The notes under the pieces are model-generated. The model did not search any database. It worked only from the letters and a program-made list of their open reading frames with translations, and was not told where the DNA came from. Of a DNA stretch of 64,000 nucleotides, positions 55,369 to 64,000 are shown in pieces (within the stretch, counting starts at the first letter, position 1; every line of letters starts with the position of its first letter). The DNA is from Nitrospira defluvii (GTDB lineage Bacteria > Nitrospirota > Nitrospiria > Nitrospirales > Nitrospiraceae). The stretch is taken from positions 1 through 64,000 of the forward strand of contig WYAX01000023.1 of NCBI GenBank assembly GCA_011525625.1, read 5' to 3'. Both the position numbers and the translations under genes were made by a program.

Positions 55369-55494
55369 CAGGGGATGCTCAAACTGGTCTTTCAGCAAGG
55401 CCGCAGACGAGACAGAACCGCAGGCGTAGCGGAGCTACGTCGAGGATTGTGTCGAGTCGAGAACGCCGTTGAAAGGCAGTTTCAGCATTCCTGT
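55369..55494. repeat. Dispersed repeat, copy C
   Basis: 126 bp with long inverted ends (CAGGGGATGCTCAAACTGGTC and GGCAGTTTCAGCATTCCTGT), finishing exactly at the pyrG stop codon (55495-55497). Contains CAGCAAGGCCGCAG and GTCGAGAACGCCG as in the other copies. It sits inside an otherwise tightly packed operon between pyrG and kdsA. Confidence 0.8.
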
Positions 55495-57096
55495 TCAGTG
55501 GCCGCACTTGCGGCGCAACGCCGCCCCCACAAACCCGCCGAACAACGGGTGCGGGTGATGGGGCCGTGATTTGTACTCGGGATGAAACTGCGTAGCCAGG
55601 AACCACGGATGGTTCGGCAGTTCGACGATTTCTACCAGGCGCCCGTCCGGCGACAAGCCGCTGAGCACCAAACCCTTGGCCGTCAGTTGTTCACGATAGG
55701 CATTATTAAATTCGTATCGATGCCGGTGTCGTTCCCGCACCTCGCTGACGCCGTACATTTTTTGCGCCAAGGTGCCCTCACCCAACTTGCAGGCATAGGC
55801 CCCGAGTCGCATCGTGCCGCCCTTCTCATTGACGGATTGCTGGTCGGACATCAGATGAATGACCGGATGTGGCGACTGTGCATCGAACTCAGCGCTGTTG
55901 GCGCCAGCCAGACCGGCGACGTTCCGCGCGAATTCGATTGTGGCGCATTGCATGCCCAGACAGAGCCCGAGGAACGGAATCTGATGCTCTCGCGCATACT
56001 GAATCGTGATGATCTTGCCTTCGATGCCGCGCGCGCCAAACCCGCCAGGGATGAGAATGCCGTCGGCCTCGCGCAGGATCCGTTCCGTCCCCTGACGTTC
56101 CACATCTTCGGATTCGATCCAGGTGACGTTGACTCGGGTTTCGTGGTCGATTCCTCCATGCACCAGGGCTTCCGCCAGGCTCTTGTAACATTCCTTCAGC
56201 CCGGCATATTTGCCGACGAGTGCGATGGACACTTCGTGTTTGGGATGCTTGATCTTCTGCACCATCGCATCCCACTCGCGCAGGTTGGGCGGACCCGTCT
56301 CCAGTTTGAGCTGGCGCACGATCAGTTCATCGAGGCCTTCCTTGCGGAAGACGATGGGGACTTCGTAGATGGTCTCGACATCCTTCGCGGTGATCACCGC
56401 ATCCTTCTCCACGTTGCAGAACATAGCGATCTTCGCCTTGAGTTCCGGCGGGAGATACCGGTCGGTCCGGCACAACAGAATGTTCGGCTGAATACCGATT
56501 TCGCGTAGCTTATTCACCGAATGCTGGGTCGGCTTCGTCTTGAGCTCGCCGGCGGCTCCGATATAGGGCACCAGCGTGAGATGCACGTAGAGGACGTTGT
56601 CGCGTCCGACGTCATACGGGATCTGACGAATAGCTTCCAGAAACGGCAGACTTTCAATGTCGCCCACCGTCCCGCCGATTTCGACGATCGTGACGTCCAT
56701 GCCCTGTGAGATCCGCATGATGCACTGCTTGATCTCGTCGGTGACATGCGGCACGACCTGTACGGTTCCGCCGAGGTAATCGCCGCGCCGCTCCTTCGAA
56801 ATGACGGAATGGTAGATGCGCCCGGTCGTGTAGTTGTTTTCGCGGGTCAGGGTCAACGAGGTATAGCGTTCGTAGTGTCCCAGATCCAGATCGGTCTCGG
56901 CCCCGTCTTCCGTGACGTAGACTTCGCCGTGCTGGTAGGGGTTCATGGTGCCGGGATCGACGTTGATGTAGGGGTCGAGCTTCAAGAACGTGATCTTCAA
57001 TCCCCGACTTTCCAGCAGGTTGCCGATGGATGCGGAAGCCAGCCCCTTTCCGAGCGACGAGACGACTCCTCCGGTCACAAAGATCAGCTTGCTCAT
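55495..57096 (-). CDS. pyrG: CTP synthase
   Basis: UTP plus glutamine to CTP. 533 residues. Synthase domain: [61 protein letters not shown]. Glutaminase domain: [17 protein letters not shown] (nucleophile Cys) and the C-terminal [12 protein letters not shown]. Its product CTP is used by the neighbouring kdsB. Confidence 0.98.
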   Translation of the reverse strand: MSKLIFVTGGVVSSLGKGLASASIGNLLESRGLKITFLKLDPYINVDPGTMNPYQHGEVYVTEDGAETDLDLGHYERYTSLTLTRENNYTTGRIYHSVISKERRGDYLGGTVQVVPHVTDEIKQCIMRISQGMDVTIVEIGGTVGDIESLPFLEAIRQIPYDVGRDNVLYVHLTLVPYIGAAGELKTKPTQHSVNKLREIGIQPNILLCRTDRYLPPELKAKIAMFCNVEKDAVITAKDVETIYEVPIVFRKEGLDELIVRQLKLETGPPNLREWDAMVQKIKHPKHEVSIALVGKYAGLKECYKSLAEALVHGGIDHETRVNVTWIESEDVERQGTERILREADGILIPGGFGARGIEGKIITIQYAREHQIPFLGLCLGMQCATIEFARNVAGLAGANSAEFDAQSPHPVIHLMSDQQSVNEKGGTMRLGAYACKLGEGTLAQKMYGVSEVRERHRHRYEFNNAYREQLTAKGLVLSGLSPDGRLVEIVELPNHPWFLATQFHPEYKSRPHHPHPLFGGFVGAALRRKCGH

Positions 57097-57130
57097 CGTG
57101 GCACCTTCTGTGTGTGAATGCGGCGTAAGG

Positions 57131-57901
57131 TCATGCTTGAGTGATCCCGAGGCCGGTCGTGCCGCCGCGCAGTTGTTCCAGCGCGCCGGGCACGTCGTCG
57201 GGGCTATCGATGCGGACCGACTGATGGGCGGTTTCCCACACGCGAATCCGAATGCCGTTTTCCAGTGCGCGCAACTGTTCGAGCTTTTCCGCTTCTTCCA
57301 ACGTTCCCGTCGGCAAAGCGGTCAGCCGGCTCAACGTTTCGCGCGTGTAGATGTACAGGCCCAGGTGAATGAAATGTAAGCCCGGCACGGCGGCCCGTTT
57401 CGGGTCGTCGCGCACGAGCGGAATCGGGGCGCGTGAAAAATACAGGGCATACCCGTCGCGGTCCGTCGTCACCTTGACGACGCCAGGATTGTGAAGGTCC
57501 TGGTCGGACTCGATTTGTCGTTTCAAGGTCCCCATCGGCGCGTCGCTGGCCAGAAACGGTTCGACCAGGTCCGTCACCAGGTCGGGATGGAGAAGAATTT
57601 CATCTCCTTGGAGGTCAACGTAACAGTCACCGCCTCTGGCCTGCGCGACGGCAGCCACGCGATCCGTGCCGGTGCGATAGGGCTCCGTCATGATGACCAC
57701 CTTCCCCCCGAATCGCTCGACAGCTGTCTTGATACGTTCGTCATCCGTGGCGACCAGCACCTCGTCCACCACGCGGCACGCCGTGGCCTGTTCGTAGACA
57801 TGTTGGATCATTGGCTTGCCCATCAGGTTCACCAGCGGCTTGCCGGGAAACCGCGACGATCCGTAGCGGGCTGGAATCACGACCGTGACCGAACGTTTCA
57901 C
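57131..57901 (-). CDS. kdsB: CMP-Kdo synthetase
   Basis: 3-deoxy-manno-octulosonate cytidylyltransferase, activates Kdo with CTP. 256 residues from a GTG start one base after the heptose-kinase stop; homology begins at [22 protein letters not shown]. Further motifs are [19 protein letters not shown] and [11 protein letters not shown] longer frame from ATG 57922 would overlap the upstream gene. Confidence 0.95.
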   Translation of the reverse strand: MKRSVTVVIPARYGSSRFPGKPLVNLMGKPMIQHVYEQATACRVVDEVLVATDDERIKTAVERFGGKVVIMTEPYRTGTDRVAAVAQARGGDCYVDLQGDEILLHPDLVTDLVEPFLASDAPMGTLKRQIESDQDLHNPGVVKVTTDRDGYALYFSRAPIPLVRDDPKRAAVPGLHFIHLGLYIYTRETLSRLTALPTGTLEEAEKLEQLRALENGIRIRVWETAHQSVRIDSPDDVPGALEQLRGGTTGLGITQA

Positions 57902-57902
57902 G

Positions 57903-58883
57903 TCAGCTCTGCCCCAGGGCATCCGTCAGCTGGGCTGCGGTGACGGTGGCGGTGCCGACCATGCCCACGACCACCCCAGCGGCTTGATTCGCGAGCATGG
58001 CGGCTTCCCGCATGCTGGCGCCGGTCGAAAGGGCCAAGGCCAACGTCCCGACGACCGTGTCGCCCGCCCCCGTGACGTCGTAGACCTGACGGGCACGCGT
58101 GGGAATGTGCCAGTGGTCGCCGTGACTCTGGTACACACTCATGCCCCGTTCCCCTCTGGTCACGAGAACGGTCTGGCATCCCAATCGCTGACGAAGGATC
58201 ATTCCGGCTTTGTTGATCGTCTTGTCATCCTCCCCTTGCACGCCGGCGGCCTGGGTCGCCTCGAGATGATTGGGGGTGACGACGGTCACACCTTTGTAAT
58301 AGCTGAAATGCTCCACCTTAGGATCGACGATGATGGGGATCTTGCGCTGTCCGGCCAGGCGAGTCAACTCCGTCATCAGCGAGGCCGTCACGACACCCTT
58401 CGCATAGTCTGAGACGACCAGGCAGGAGAGCTCTTTCAATCGCGATTCCACGTACCGAAGCATACGACGTTGCAACAGGCTGGAGAGTTCGTTGCGACGC
58501 TCCACGTCGTAGCGGACGATCTGCTGGTTATGAGCGACGACGCGGGACTTTCTTGTGGTCGGCCGGCTCTGATCGATAATGACCCCGCCTCGCCCTTGGC
58601 GGCGCCCGCCCAATTCCTTCAACAGCAGTCGCCCGCTCTCGTCCGCGCCGATGACGCCGCAAATATCCGCTTGGCCGCCGAGCGCGAGGATGTTGTTGAA
58701 GACATTGGCCGCACCACCGAGCTTCAGAGATTCCGACTCGACGTGCACGACGGGCACAGGGGCTTCCGGAGAAATCCGGCTGACCCTGCCCCACACATAA
58801 TGATCCAGGATCAAGTCCCCGATGACCAGTACACTGGCCTGTGGAAAGCGCTGGATGTATGTGGTGAGCGCAGCCTGACCCAC
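57903..58883 (-). CDS. rfaE1: D-glycero-beta-D-manno-heptose-7-phosphate kinase (HldE N-domain/RfaE1 type)
   Basis: PfkB-family sugar kinase for ADP-heptose and the lipopolysaccharide inner core. 326 residues with VLVIGDLILDHYVWG, SPEAPVPVV, LGGAANVFNNI, CGVIGADESG and the ATP-site DVTGAGDTVVGTLALAL. There is no nucleotidyltransferase half, so adenylylation must be done by a separate protein. GTG 58883 is chosen because it clears the lepB stop; the frame extends upstream into lepB. Confidence 0.88.
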   Translation of the reverse strand: MGQAALTTYIQRFPQASVLVIGDLILDHYVWGRVSRISPEAPVPVVHVESESLKLGGAANVFNNILALGGQADICGVIGADESGRLLLKELGGRRQGRGGVIIDQSRPTTRKSRVVAHNQQIVRYDVERRNELSSLLQRRMLRYVESRLKELSCLVVSDYAKGVVTASLMTELTRLAGQRKIPIIVDPKVEHFSYYKGVTVVTPNHLEATQAAGVQGEDDKTINKAGMILRQRLGCQTVLVTRGERGMSVYQSHGDHWHIPTRARQVYDVTGAGDTVVGTLALALSTGASMREAAMLANQAAGVVVGMVGTATVTAAQLTDALGQS

Positions 58884-58936
58884 TGTCGGATCCTCGCTCC
58901 CCTCCCCATGCGACGCTCCGGGTGGCCCGGGCCGCC

Positions 58937-59716
58937 CTACTGGATGGCTTTTCCTAACCTTCCCCATCGTACCCATTCCGTCCACGATCCTTGGCCGCTC
59001 CACGACCAGTAAATGCGAAATGCTTTGCCGCGCACCTTCTCCGTGCGGACATACCCCCAGAACCGACTGTCGAGACTGTGATCCCGGTTGTCTCCCATGA
59101 CGAAATACGCATCCTCCGGTACGGTGACGGGCCCAAAGTTGTCGCGTGGGCTGATGTGCCCGTCATGGATGGGAGGGTCGGTGTGTTGCGTAAAGGTATG
59201 ATCGTCGAACGGCGTTCCATTGATGTGCACGACTTTGTTCCGTACCTGAATGGTATCGCCGGGTAATCCGATCACGCGTTTGATGAAGTCCTTGTCTTCA
59301 TCTTCCGGAAAACGAAACACGATGATGTCGCCGCGCTGAATCGATCCGAACGGAATGACCGTGTGCGAGGAATAGCAGGTGACGGGTGGAAAGCCCGGTT
59401 GAAACTTGCAGTCCTTCGGCCATTGCAATCCATACGACAGCTTGCTGACCAGAATATGATCTCCGACCAGGAGCGTGGGAATCATCGAGCCGGACGGAAT
59501 CTTAAAGGCCTGCACCACGAACACGCGGATCGCGAAGGCGAGCAGCATCGCAATGATGATCGCCTCCGCATACTCTCGCAGGATCGATTTGTGTGTCGGT
59601 TGATCAGCAGCCGAGGCGCGGGGCTCCCGGGTCGCCTGGTCCGACTGCGAGGGGGGAGGTCCCGGGTTTGTTGAGGGAGGGACTTCGTCAGGACGTGGGT
59701 TAGGGTCGATGCTCAT
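58937..59716 (-). CDS. lepB: Signal peptidase I
   Basis: Cleaves signal peptides at the inner membrane. 259 residues. A Pro/Ser-rich N-terminus of about 40 residues precedes one membrane helix ([18 protein letters not shown]), the catalytic Ser in [23 protein letters not shown], the catalytic Lys in [12 protein letters not shown] and [18 protein letters not shown] overlaps the lepA stop as ATGA. Confidence 0.97.
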   Translation of the reverse strand: MSIDPNPRPDEVPPSTNPGPPPSQSDQATREPRASAADQPTHKSILREYAEAIIIAMLLAFAIRVFVVQAFKIPSGSMIPTLLVGDHILVSKLSYGLQWPKDCKFQPGFPPVTCYSSHTVIPFGSIQRGDIIVFRFPEDEDKDFIKRVIGLPGDTIQVRNKVVHINGTPFDDHTFTQHTDPPIHDGHISPRDNFGPVTVPEDAYFVMGDNRDHSLDSRFWGYVRTEKVRGKAFRIYWSWSGQGSWTEWVRWGRLGKAIQ

Positions 59717-61524
59717 TCCTCGCCCACCCTGAGGATCGCGAGAAACGCCTCTTGCGGTACTTCTACGCGGCCGACCGCCTTCATGCGTTTTTTGCCTTCC
59801 TTCTGCTTCTCCCACAGTTTGCGCTTGCGGGAAATGTCGCCGCCGTAACATTTAGCGGTGACATTTTTCTTGATGGCCCCGATGGTTTCGCGGGCGATGA
59901 TCTTGTTGCCGATGGCCGCTTGAATGGCGATTTCGAACATCTGTTTGGGAATGAGCTCTTTCATTTTTTCGGCGACCTGGCGACCGCGCTGATACGCCCG
60001 TTCCTTATGGGTGATGAACGACAGGGCATCGACGGGCTCCCCATTGAGGAGAATGTCCAGTCGCACAAGGTCGGACTCTCGGTAGCCGAGCAGTTCGTAG
60101 TCGAGCGAGGCATAGCCCTGGGTCTTGGATTTGAGCTTGTCGTAAAAATCCAGGATGACTTCATTGAGCGGCAGTTCATAGGCGACGACCACGCGGGTCG
60201 GGTCTAGATAGTGGATGCTCCGCTGGATGCCGCGCCGTTCCTGACAGAGTTGCAACAAGGCGCCGAGATACCGTTCCGGCGCGATCAGCGTGGCCAGAAT
60301 GAAGGGTTCTTCAAACGACTCGATGGAACTGGGCTCCGGCAGATCAGCCGGGTTGTTCAGCTCCAGCACGTCGCCGCCGGTGGTGAGGATCCGGTAGATG
60401 ACGGTCGGCGCAGTGGTAATGAGCGTCAATCCGTACTCGCGTTCCAGGCGCTCTTGAATGATCTCCATGTGGAGCAGCCCAAGGAACCCGCAGCGGAATC
60501 CGAACCCGAGCGCCAACGAGGTTTCCGGCTCGTAAATGAACGAGGAATCGTTCAGCCGCAACTTGAGCAAGGCATCGCGGAGATCTTCGTAACGGGCGGT
60601 ATCCGTAGAATACAGACCACAAAAGACCAGCGGCTTCACTTCCTTGTAACCGGGAAACGGTTGATCGGTCGGCCGCGCGGCATCGGTGATCGTGTCGCCG
60701 ATCTTCACGTCGGCCACTTCTTTCATATTGGCGCAGAGGTAGCCGACCTCACCGGTCAGCAGTTGGGTCCCCTTGGTTCGTTTCGGGGTGAACTGCCCGA
60801 CTTCCGTCACCTCGAACTGTCGATCGTTCGACATGACTTTGATTTTCATGCCAGGGCGTACGGCGCCGTCGATGATGCGGGTCAGGACGATCACACCCTG
60901 ATAGTTGTCGAACCAGGAATCAAAAATGAGCGCCTTGAGCGGACGCGTGGGGTCGCCGGACGGAGGCGGAATCCGCTTCACGATCGCTTCGAGGACCTCC
61001 GGTACGCCGAGTCCCTCCTTGGCGCTGACCAGCATGGCATCGCTCGCGTCCAGGGCCAACACGTCGGAGATCTGCTGCTTCGTCCCCTCCACATCGGCGC
61101 TGGCGAGGTCGATCTTATTGATGACCGGGATGATGGTGTGATGGCTGCCCATCGCCAGGTTCACGTTGGCGATCGTTTGCGCCTGCACGCCCTGCGTGGC
61201 GTCCACCAGCAGGAGCGATCCTTCGCAGGCCGCGAGACTACGCGACACTTCGTACGTGAAATCGACGTGTCCGGGCGTATCGATCAGATGCAGTAAATAG
61301 GTCTTCCCGTCGAGCGCCTTGTAGCGGATGGCCACGGCGTGAGCTTTGATCGTGATACCACGCTCACGCTCCAGGTCCATCGCGTCGAGGATCTGCTCCT
61401 TCGCCTCCCGGGCAGTCACTGCGCCAGTTGCGTCGAGGAGCCGGTCGGCGAGGGTCGATTTACCGTGATCGATATGGGCGATGATCGAGAAATTTCGGAT
61501 GAGACTTTGCAAATCTTGGCTCAT
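59713..61524 (-). CDS. lepA: Elongation factor 4 (LepA)
   Basis: Ribosome-associated GTPase acting in translation under stress and in initiation. 603 residues. [37 protein letters not shown], and the LepA-specific C-terminal domain ([26 protein letters not shown]). Start [12 protein letters not shown] at 61524. First gene of the eleven-gene run. Confidence 0.98.
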   Translation of the reverse strand: MSQDLQSLIRNFSIIAHIDHGKSTLADRLLDATGAVTAREAKEQILDAMDLERERGITIKAHAVAIRYKALDGKTYLLHLIDTPGHVDFTYEVSRSLAACEGSLLLVDATQGVQAQTIANVNLAMGSHHTIIPVINKIDLASADVEGTKQQISDVLALDASDAMLVSAKEGLGVPEVLEAIVKRIPPPSGDPTRPLKALIFDSWFDNYQGVIVLTRIIDGAVRPGMKIKVMSNDRQFEVTEVGQFTPKRTKGTQLLTGEVGYLCANMKEVADVKIGDTITDAARPTDQPFPGYKEVKPLVFCGLYSTDTARYEDLRDALLKLRLNDSSFIYEPETSLALGFGFRCGFLGLLHMEIIQERLEREYGLTLITTAPTVIYRILTTGGDVLELNNPADLPEPSSIESFEEPFILATLIAPERYLGALLQLCQERRGIQRSIHYLDPTRVVVAYELPLNEVILDFYDKLKSKTQGYASLDYELLGYRESDLVRLDILLNGEPVDALSFITHKERAYQRGRQVAEKMKELIPKQMFEIAIQAAIGNKIIARETIGAIKKNVTAKCYGGDISRKRKLWEKQKEGKKRMKAVGRVEVPQEAFLAILRVGEE

Positions 61525-61542
61525 GTTCCCCAAAATCGGCTC

Positions 61543-61571
61543 ATTATAGTGACCGCCTCCAAGGTTGTCAA
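61543..61571 (-). promoter_or_regulatory. Consensus sigma70-type promoter of the lepA operon
   Basis: On the minus strand, TTGACA (61571-61566), 17-base spacer, TATAAT (61548-61543): a perfect match to the consensus, about 19 bases before the lepA ATG. The -35 overlaps the -35 of the opposing bioA promoter. Confidence 0.75.
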
Positions 61572-61593
61572 AGAAATCGCCCGCCGGTATAAT
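61565..61593 (+). promoter_or_regulatory. Divergent promoter of bioA
   Basis: TTGTCA (61565-61570), 17-base spacer, TATAAT (61588-61593), 11 of 12 consensus bases, about 75 bases before the bioA start. It shares the bases 61566-61570 with the lepA -35 on the other strand. Confidence 0.7.
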
Positions 61594-61667
61594 CCGCGCG
61601 CGGCGCGGCGTTTCACGCATCTGACGCGTTCCTGCCGCGTTGTCGTTGTATCACGTCCCATCACCCC

Positions 61668-63050
61668 ATGACACGATCATCCACCCCTGCTCCGCTGGCC
61701 CAATGGGATCATAGGTATCTCTGGCACCCCTTCACCCAGATGGAGGAGTGGGAGGCCGAGACCCCGCTGATCATTGAAAAGGGCAAGGGCTCCTACCTCA
61801 TCGATACGGAGGGACGAAAGTATCTCGACGGCACCTCCTCGATCTGGGTCAATCTCCACGGGCACCGGCATCCGCATCTCGATCGCGCGCTCACGCGGCA
61901 GCTCAGACAGATTGCACACTCCACCTTTCTCGGCCTCACGAACCCGCCGGCCATTCGGCTGGCGCGAGCACTCATCCGTCTGGCTCCGAAAGGGCTGCAG
62001 CGAGTGTTTTATTCCGACAACGGCTCCACGGCGGTCGAAGTGGCCCTTAAGATGGCAGTGCAGTACTGGCAACAGATCCGGCCCACGGCCGGACCGAAAC
62101 AGTCCTTCGCCCATTTAAAAATGGCGTACCACGGCGACACGATCGGTTCGGTCAGCGTGGGCAACATCGAGTTGTTCCATGCGCGATTCAAACCGCTCCT
62201 CTTTCCCACGCATCCGGTGGAGCCGCCCTACTGTTATCGCTGCCCCCTGGGCCGGACGTATCCGGCTTGTGACATGGCCTGTATCGATCCGCTCGAACGG
62301 TTGCTCAAGACACGGCACCGCGAGTTGGCGGGTGTGATCATTGAACCGTTGGTGCAGGCGGCAGCCGGAATGATGGTGGCTCCGCCCGGATATCTGGCAC
62401 GCGTACGTGAGCTCTGTACCAGATATCACGTACTGTTGATCGTGGATGAAGTCGCGACCGGATTCGGACGGACCGGAACGATGTTCGCCTGCCAGCATGA
62501 GGGGGTGACGCCGGATCTCATGGCGATCAGTAAGGGGTTGACCGGCGGGTATATGCCGTTGGCCGCGACACTGACGACGGAAGCGATCTATCGCGCCTTC
62601 CTGGGACGGTATGACGAGTGGAAGACCTTTTTTCATGGGCACAGCTATACGGGCAATCCGCTGGGCTGCGCCGTGGCCCTCGCTAATCTTGAGATTTTCG
62701 CACGTGAAGGGACGCTCGCGCAGGTGCGGAAAAAGTCGCGTTTGCTCGGCCGTCTCCTCCGTCCGTTGGCCGACTTGAGGCACGTGGGCGACATCCGTCA
62801 GTGCGGTTTCATGGTCGGCATTGAACTGGTGCAGGATCGTCAGAGCAAAGTTCCCTTTCCATTGGAGCGTCGTATCGGGCATCGAGTGGCGCAGGCATGC
62901 CGGCTCCGTGGTCTGTTACTGAGGCCGCTCGGGAACGTCATTGCCCTCGTCCCTCCCCTCTCGATCAAGCCTCACGAGCTTACGAAGATGGTGGCAATTT
63001 TGCACAGTGCCATTCGTGAGGCGACTGAGCCTCTCACCCCGTTCTCGTAG
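61668..63050 (+). CDS. bioA: Adenosylmethionine-8-amino-7-oxononanoate aminotransferase
   Basis: Biotin synthesis, PLP-dependent. 460 residues: WHPFTQMEEWEAETPLII, DGTSSIWVNLHGHRHP, FYSDNGSTAVEVALKMA, IVDEVATGFGRTGTMFA, the PLP Lys in LMAISKGLTGGYMPLAA, and FFHGHSYTGNPLGCAVA. The start ATG 61668 is 75 bases after the promoter -10. No other bio gene is visible beside it. Confidence 0.96.
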   Translation: MTRSSTPAPLAQWDHRYLWHPFTQMEEWEAETPLIIEKGKGSYLIDTEGRKYLDGTSSIWVNLHGHRHPHLDRALTRQLRQIAHSTFLGLTNPPAIRLARALIRLAPKGLQRVFYSDNGSTAVEVALKMAVQYWQQIRPTAGPKQSFAHLKMAYHGDTIGSVSVGNIELFHARFKPLLFPTHPVEPPYCYRCPLGRTYPACDMACIDPLERLLKTRHRELAGVIIEPLVQAAAGMMVAPPGYLARVRELCTRYHVLLIVDEVATGFGRTGTMFACQHEGVTPDLMAISKGLTGGYMPLAATLTTEAIYRAFLGRYDEWKTFFHGHSYTGNPLGCAVALANLEIFAREGTLAQVRKKSRLLGRLLRPLADLRHVGDIRQCGFMVGIELVQDRQSKVPFPLERRIGHRVAQACRLRGLLLRPLGNVIALVPPLSIKPHELTKMVAILHSAIREATEPLTPFS

Positions 63051-63225
63051 AACTACTTGTCATTCCCGCTGATTCCCGTTTGTCGCCCCTCGTCGTGTCT
63101 TGTTCACGATCGAACAGCCTACCGACACGTTTTGTACACCGTCGAAGCCGGGCGGGATGCTGAATATCGAGTGCTACACTTGAGTTCATGCTGTGTGACG
63201 CCATGGCTTCGTCGAGCTGTTTCTC

Positions 63226-64000
63226 ATGATATCCGGTCGGGTAATCGGGGCGTTCCTGCTGTGTCTGACCCTCCCATTGACGGTACTCGCAGAAGACGGT
63301 CAACAATCGGAACTGCTGCTCCAGCGTATTCAATTCAGTGACACTGCGGGAGAATCCGGTACCGGAGCGATTCCCTTTTCCATCGCCTCGCCGGTGCTGC
63401 ACACGTCCTTCCAGGCGACGTCCTTCGCGCCACAAACGACCTCAACCCGGTTGAAAGATCTGGTTCCGGACTCCGAACGGCCGCAGACGAAGGGAATCGG
63501 CGCCAGTTCAACGTGGATGAAGGGACAGCTGATCGCGGAAGGTGAAGTGGCGAATAACGCAACCAATGACGCCGGTATGTCCTCCCGTATCGATCGACGC
63601 GAGGACGGAGCCACGCGTATGGTACGGATGGCATTGGCCGGCAATAATGGTCCGATGCGGTACGGGATCTCGTATCGCTCCGCTGGGAAGGCCTTTTTCA
63701 ATTCCCCGGATCAAACGGTCCGCGAAATGTGGGCCGAATGGGGATTGGGCATCGCCAAACTGCGAAGTTCCTCAGGCCAAAGCTGGAATAACGTGGATCT
63801 CGACCCGAATCGTCCGCGAATTGAACAGCAGGTCAACCGGATCGGGATTGCCTTGGTGAAGCCGGCCTGGCCGGAATTGAGTGTGACCTATGCACGGAGC
63901 GCCATGGCCAGCAGTTTCACGCCGGCCAGCATGGAGCGGCAGCGGAGTCGGAGCAATAGCATGGAAGCCGCCATCGCCTATACGGGTCTGACCTGGAACG
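63226..64000 (+). CDS. Secreted, probably outer-membrane protein, truncated at the window end
   Basis: The frame is open from ATG 63226 to base 64000 with no stop (258 codons), so the gene runs off the window. The first residues form a signal peptide (MISGRVIGAFLLCLTLPLTVLA, cleavage before EDGQQ). The mature part has alternating, amphipathic beta-like segments (MRYGISYRSAGKAFF, WPELSVTYARSAMA, IAYTGLTWN) suggesting a beta barrel. No family recognised. No strong ribosome site; the start is chosen for the signal peptide. Confidence 0.65.
   Translation, partial: MISGRVIGAFLLCLTLPLTVLAEDGQQSELLLQRIQFSDTAGESGTGAIPFSIASPVLHTSFQATSFAPQTTSTRLKDLVPDSERPQTKGIGASSTWMKGQLIAEGEVANNATNDAGMSSRIDRREDGATRMVRMALAGNNGPMRYGISYRSAGKAFFNSPDQTVREMWAEWGLGIAKLRSSSGQSWNNVDLDPNRPRIEQQVNRIGIALVKPAWPELSVTYARSAMASSFTPASMERQRSRSNSMEAAIAYTGLTWN

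Noticed and set aside
60211-61296. 361-codon plus-strand frame opposite lepA
   Set aside because: Antisense shadow of lepA without ribosome site or recognisable domain.

Overview
The window reads as chromosomal DNA of a diderm, GC-rich bacterium. It encodes Kdo and heptose synthesis (kdsD, kdsA, kdsB, heptose-7-P kinase), an OmpA/BON protein and beta-barrel porins, which imply lipopolysaccharide and an outer membrane. My best guess is a Nitrospira-like member of the Nitrospirota. This rests on gene content and on a dispersed repeat I associate with that group; I could not run a search. No rRNA, tRNA or CRISPR array was seen.

Layout. 1-4.9 kb is an accessory, defence-like island, partly AT-rich. 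It holds the 3' part of a type I restriction subunit HsdR carrying an in-frame GIY-YIG nuclease cassette between 17-bp inverted repeats, two small orphan genes, a PD-(D/E)xK-like nuclease and a RelE/HigB-type toxin with an XRE antitoxin. 5-20.7 kb is mixed chromosome: hflX, a frameshifted DUF2252 gene overlapping a phosphatase, a stand-alone flavodiiron-type metallo-beta-lactamase domain, a lipoprotein hydrolase, a cupredoxin with a CuA-like Cys pair, an RluB-like pseudouridine synthase, an amine-oxidase-like flavoprotein, def, a GcvR-like ACT protein, hrpB and a ferritin-like protein. 21-27 kb (minus strand) has a porin, accA and dnaE. 27.3-36.5 kb (plus strand) is the least understood part: a 1038-residue membrane protein, a membrane-anchored PLD-like protein, NnrS, then a two-gene operon of a cytoplasmic subtilase and an alpha/beta hydrolase. 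36.8-39 kb has a coiled-coil/helix-hairpin-helix protein and an OmpA/BON protein. 39.3-50 kb is housekeeping: purH, purD, a Sua5/YrdC protein, fmdB-like, an aspartate aminotransferase, coaD, rsmD, radC and an EF-G-like GTPase.

50-61.5 kb is a compact minus-strand run of eleven genes, lepA-lepB-(heptose kinase)-kdsB-pyrG-kdsA-kdsD-pgsA-plsY-(TrkA_C protein)-degQ-like, headed by a consensus sigma70-type promoter that shares its -35 region with a divergent promoter for bioA. It links protein export, CTP supply, Kdo/heptose synthesis (kdsB consumes CTP), phospholipid synthesis and envelope proteolysis, so it is an envelope-assembly operon. The window ends inside a secreted, probably outer-membrane protein gene.

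The most unusual signals are the GIY-YIG cassette inside HsdR; a family of about 125-bp elements with inverted ends whose four copies each begin directly at the stop codon of a gene; the subtilase/hydrolase pair with its membrane-protein neighbours; and overlapping divergent promoters at lepA/bioA.
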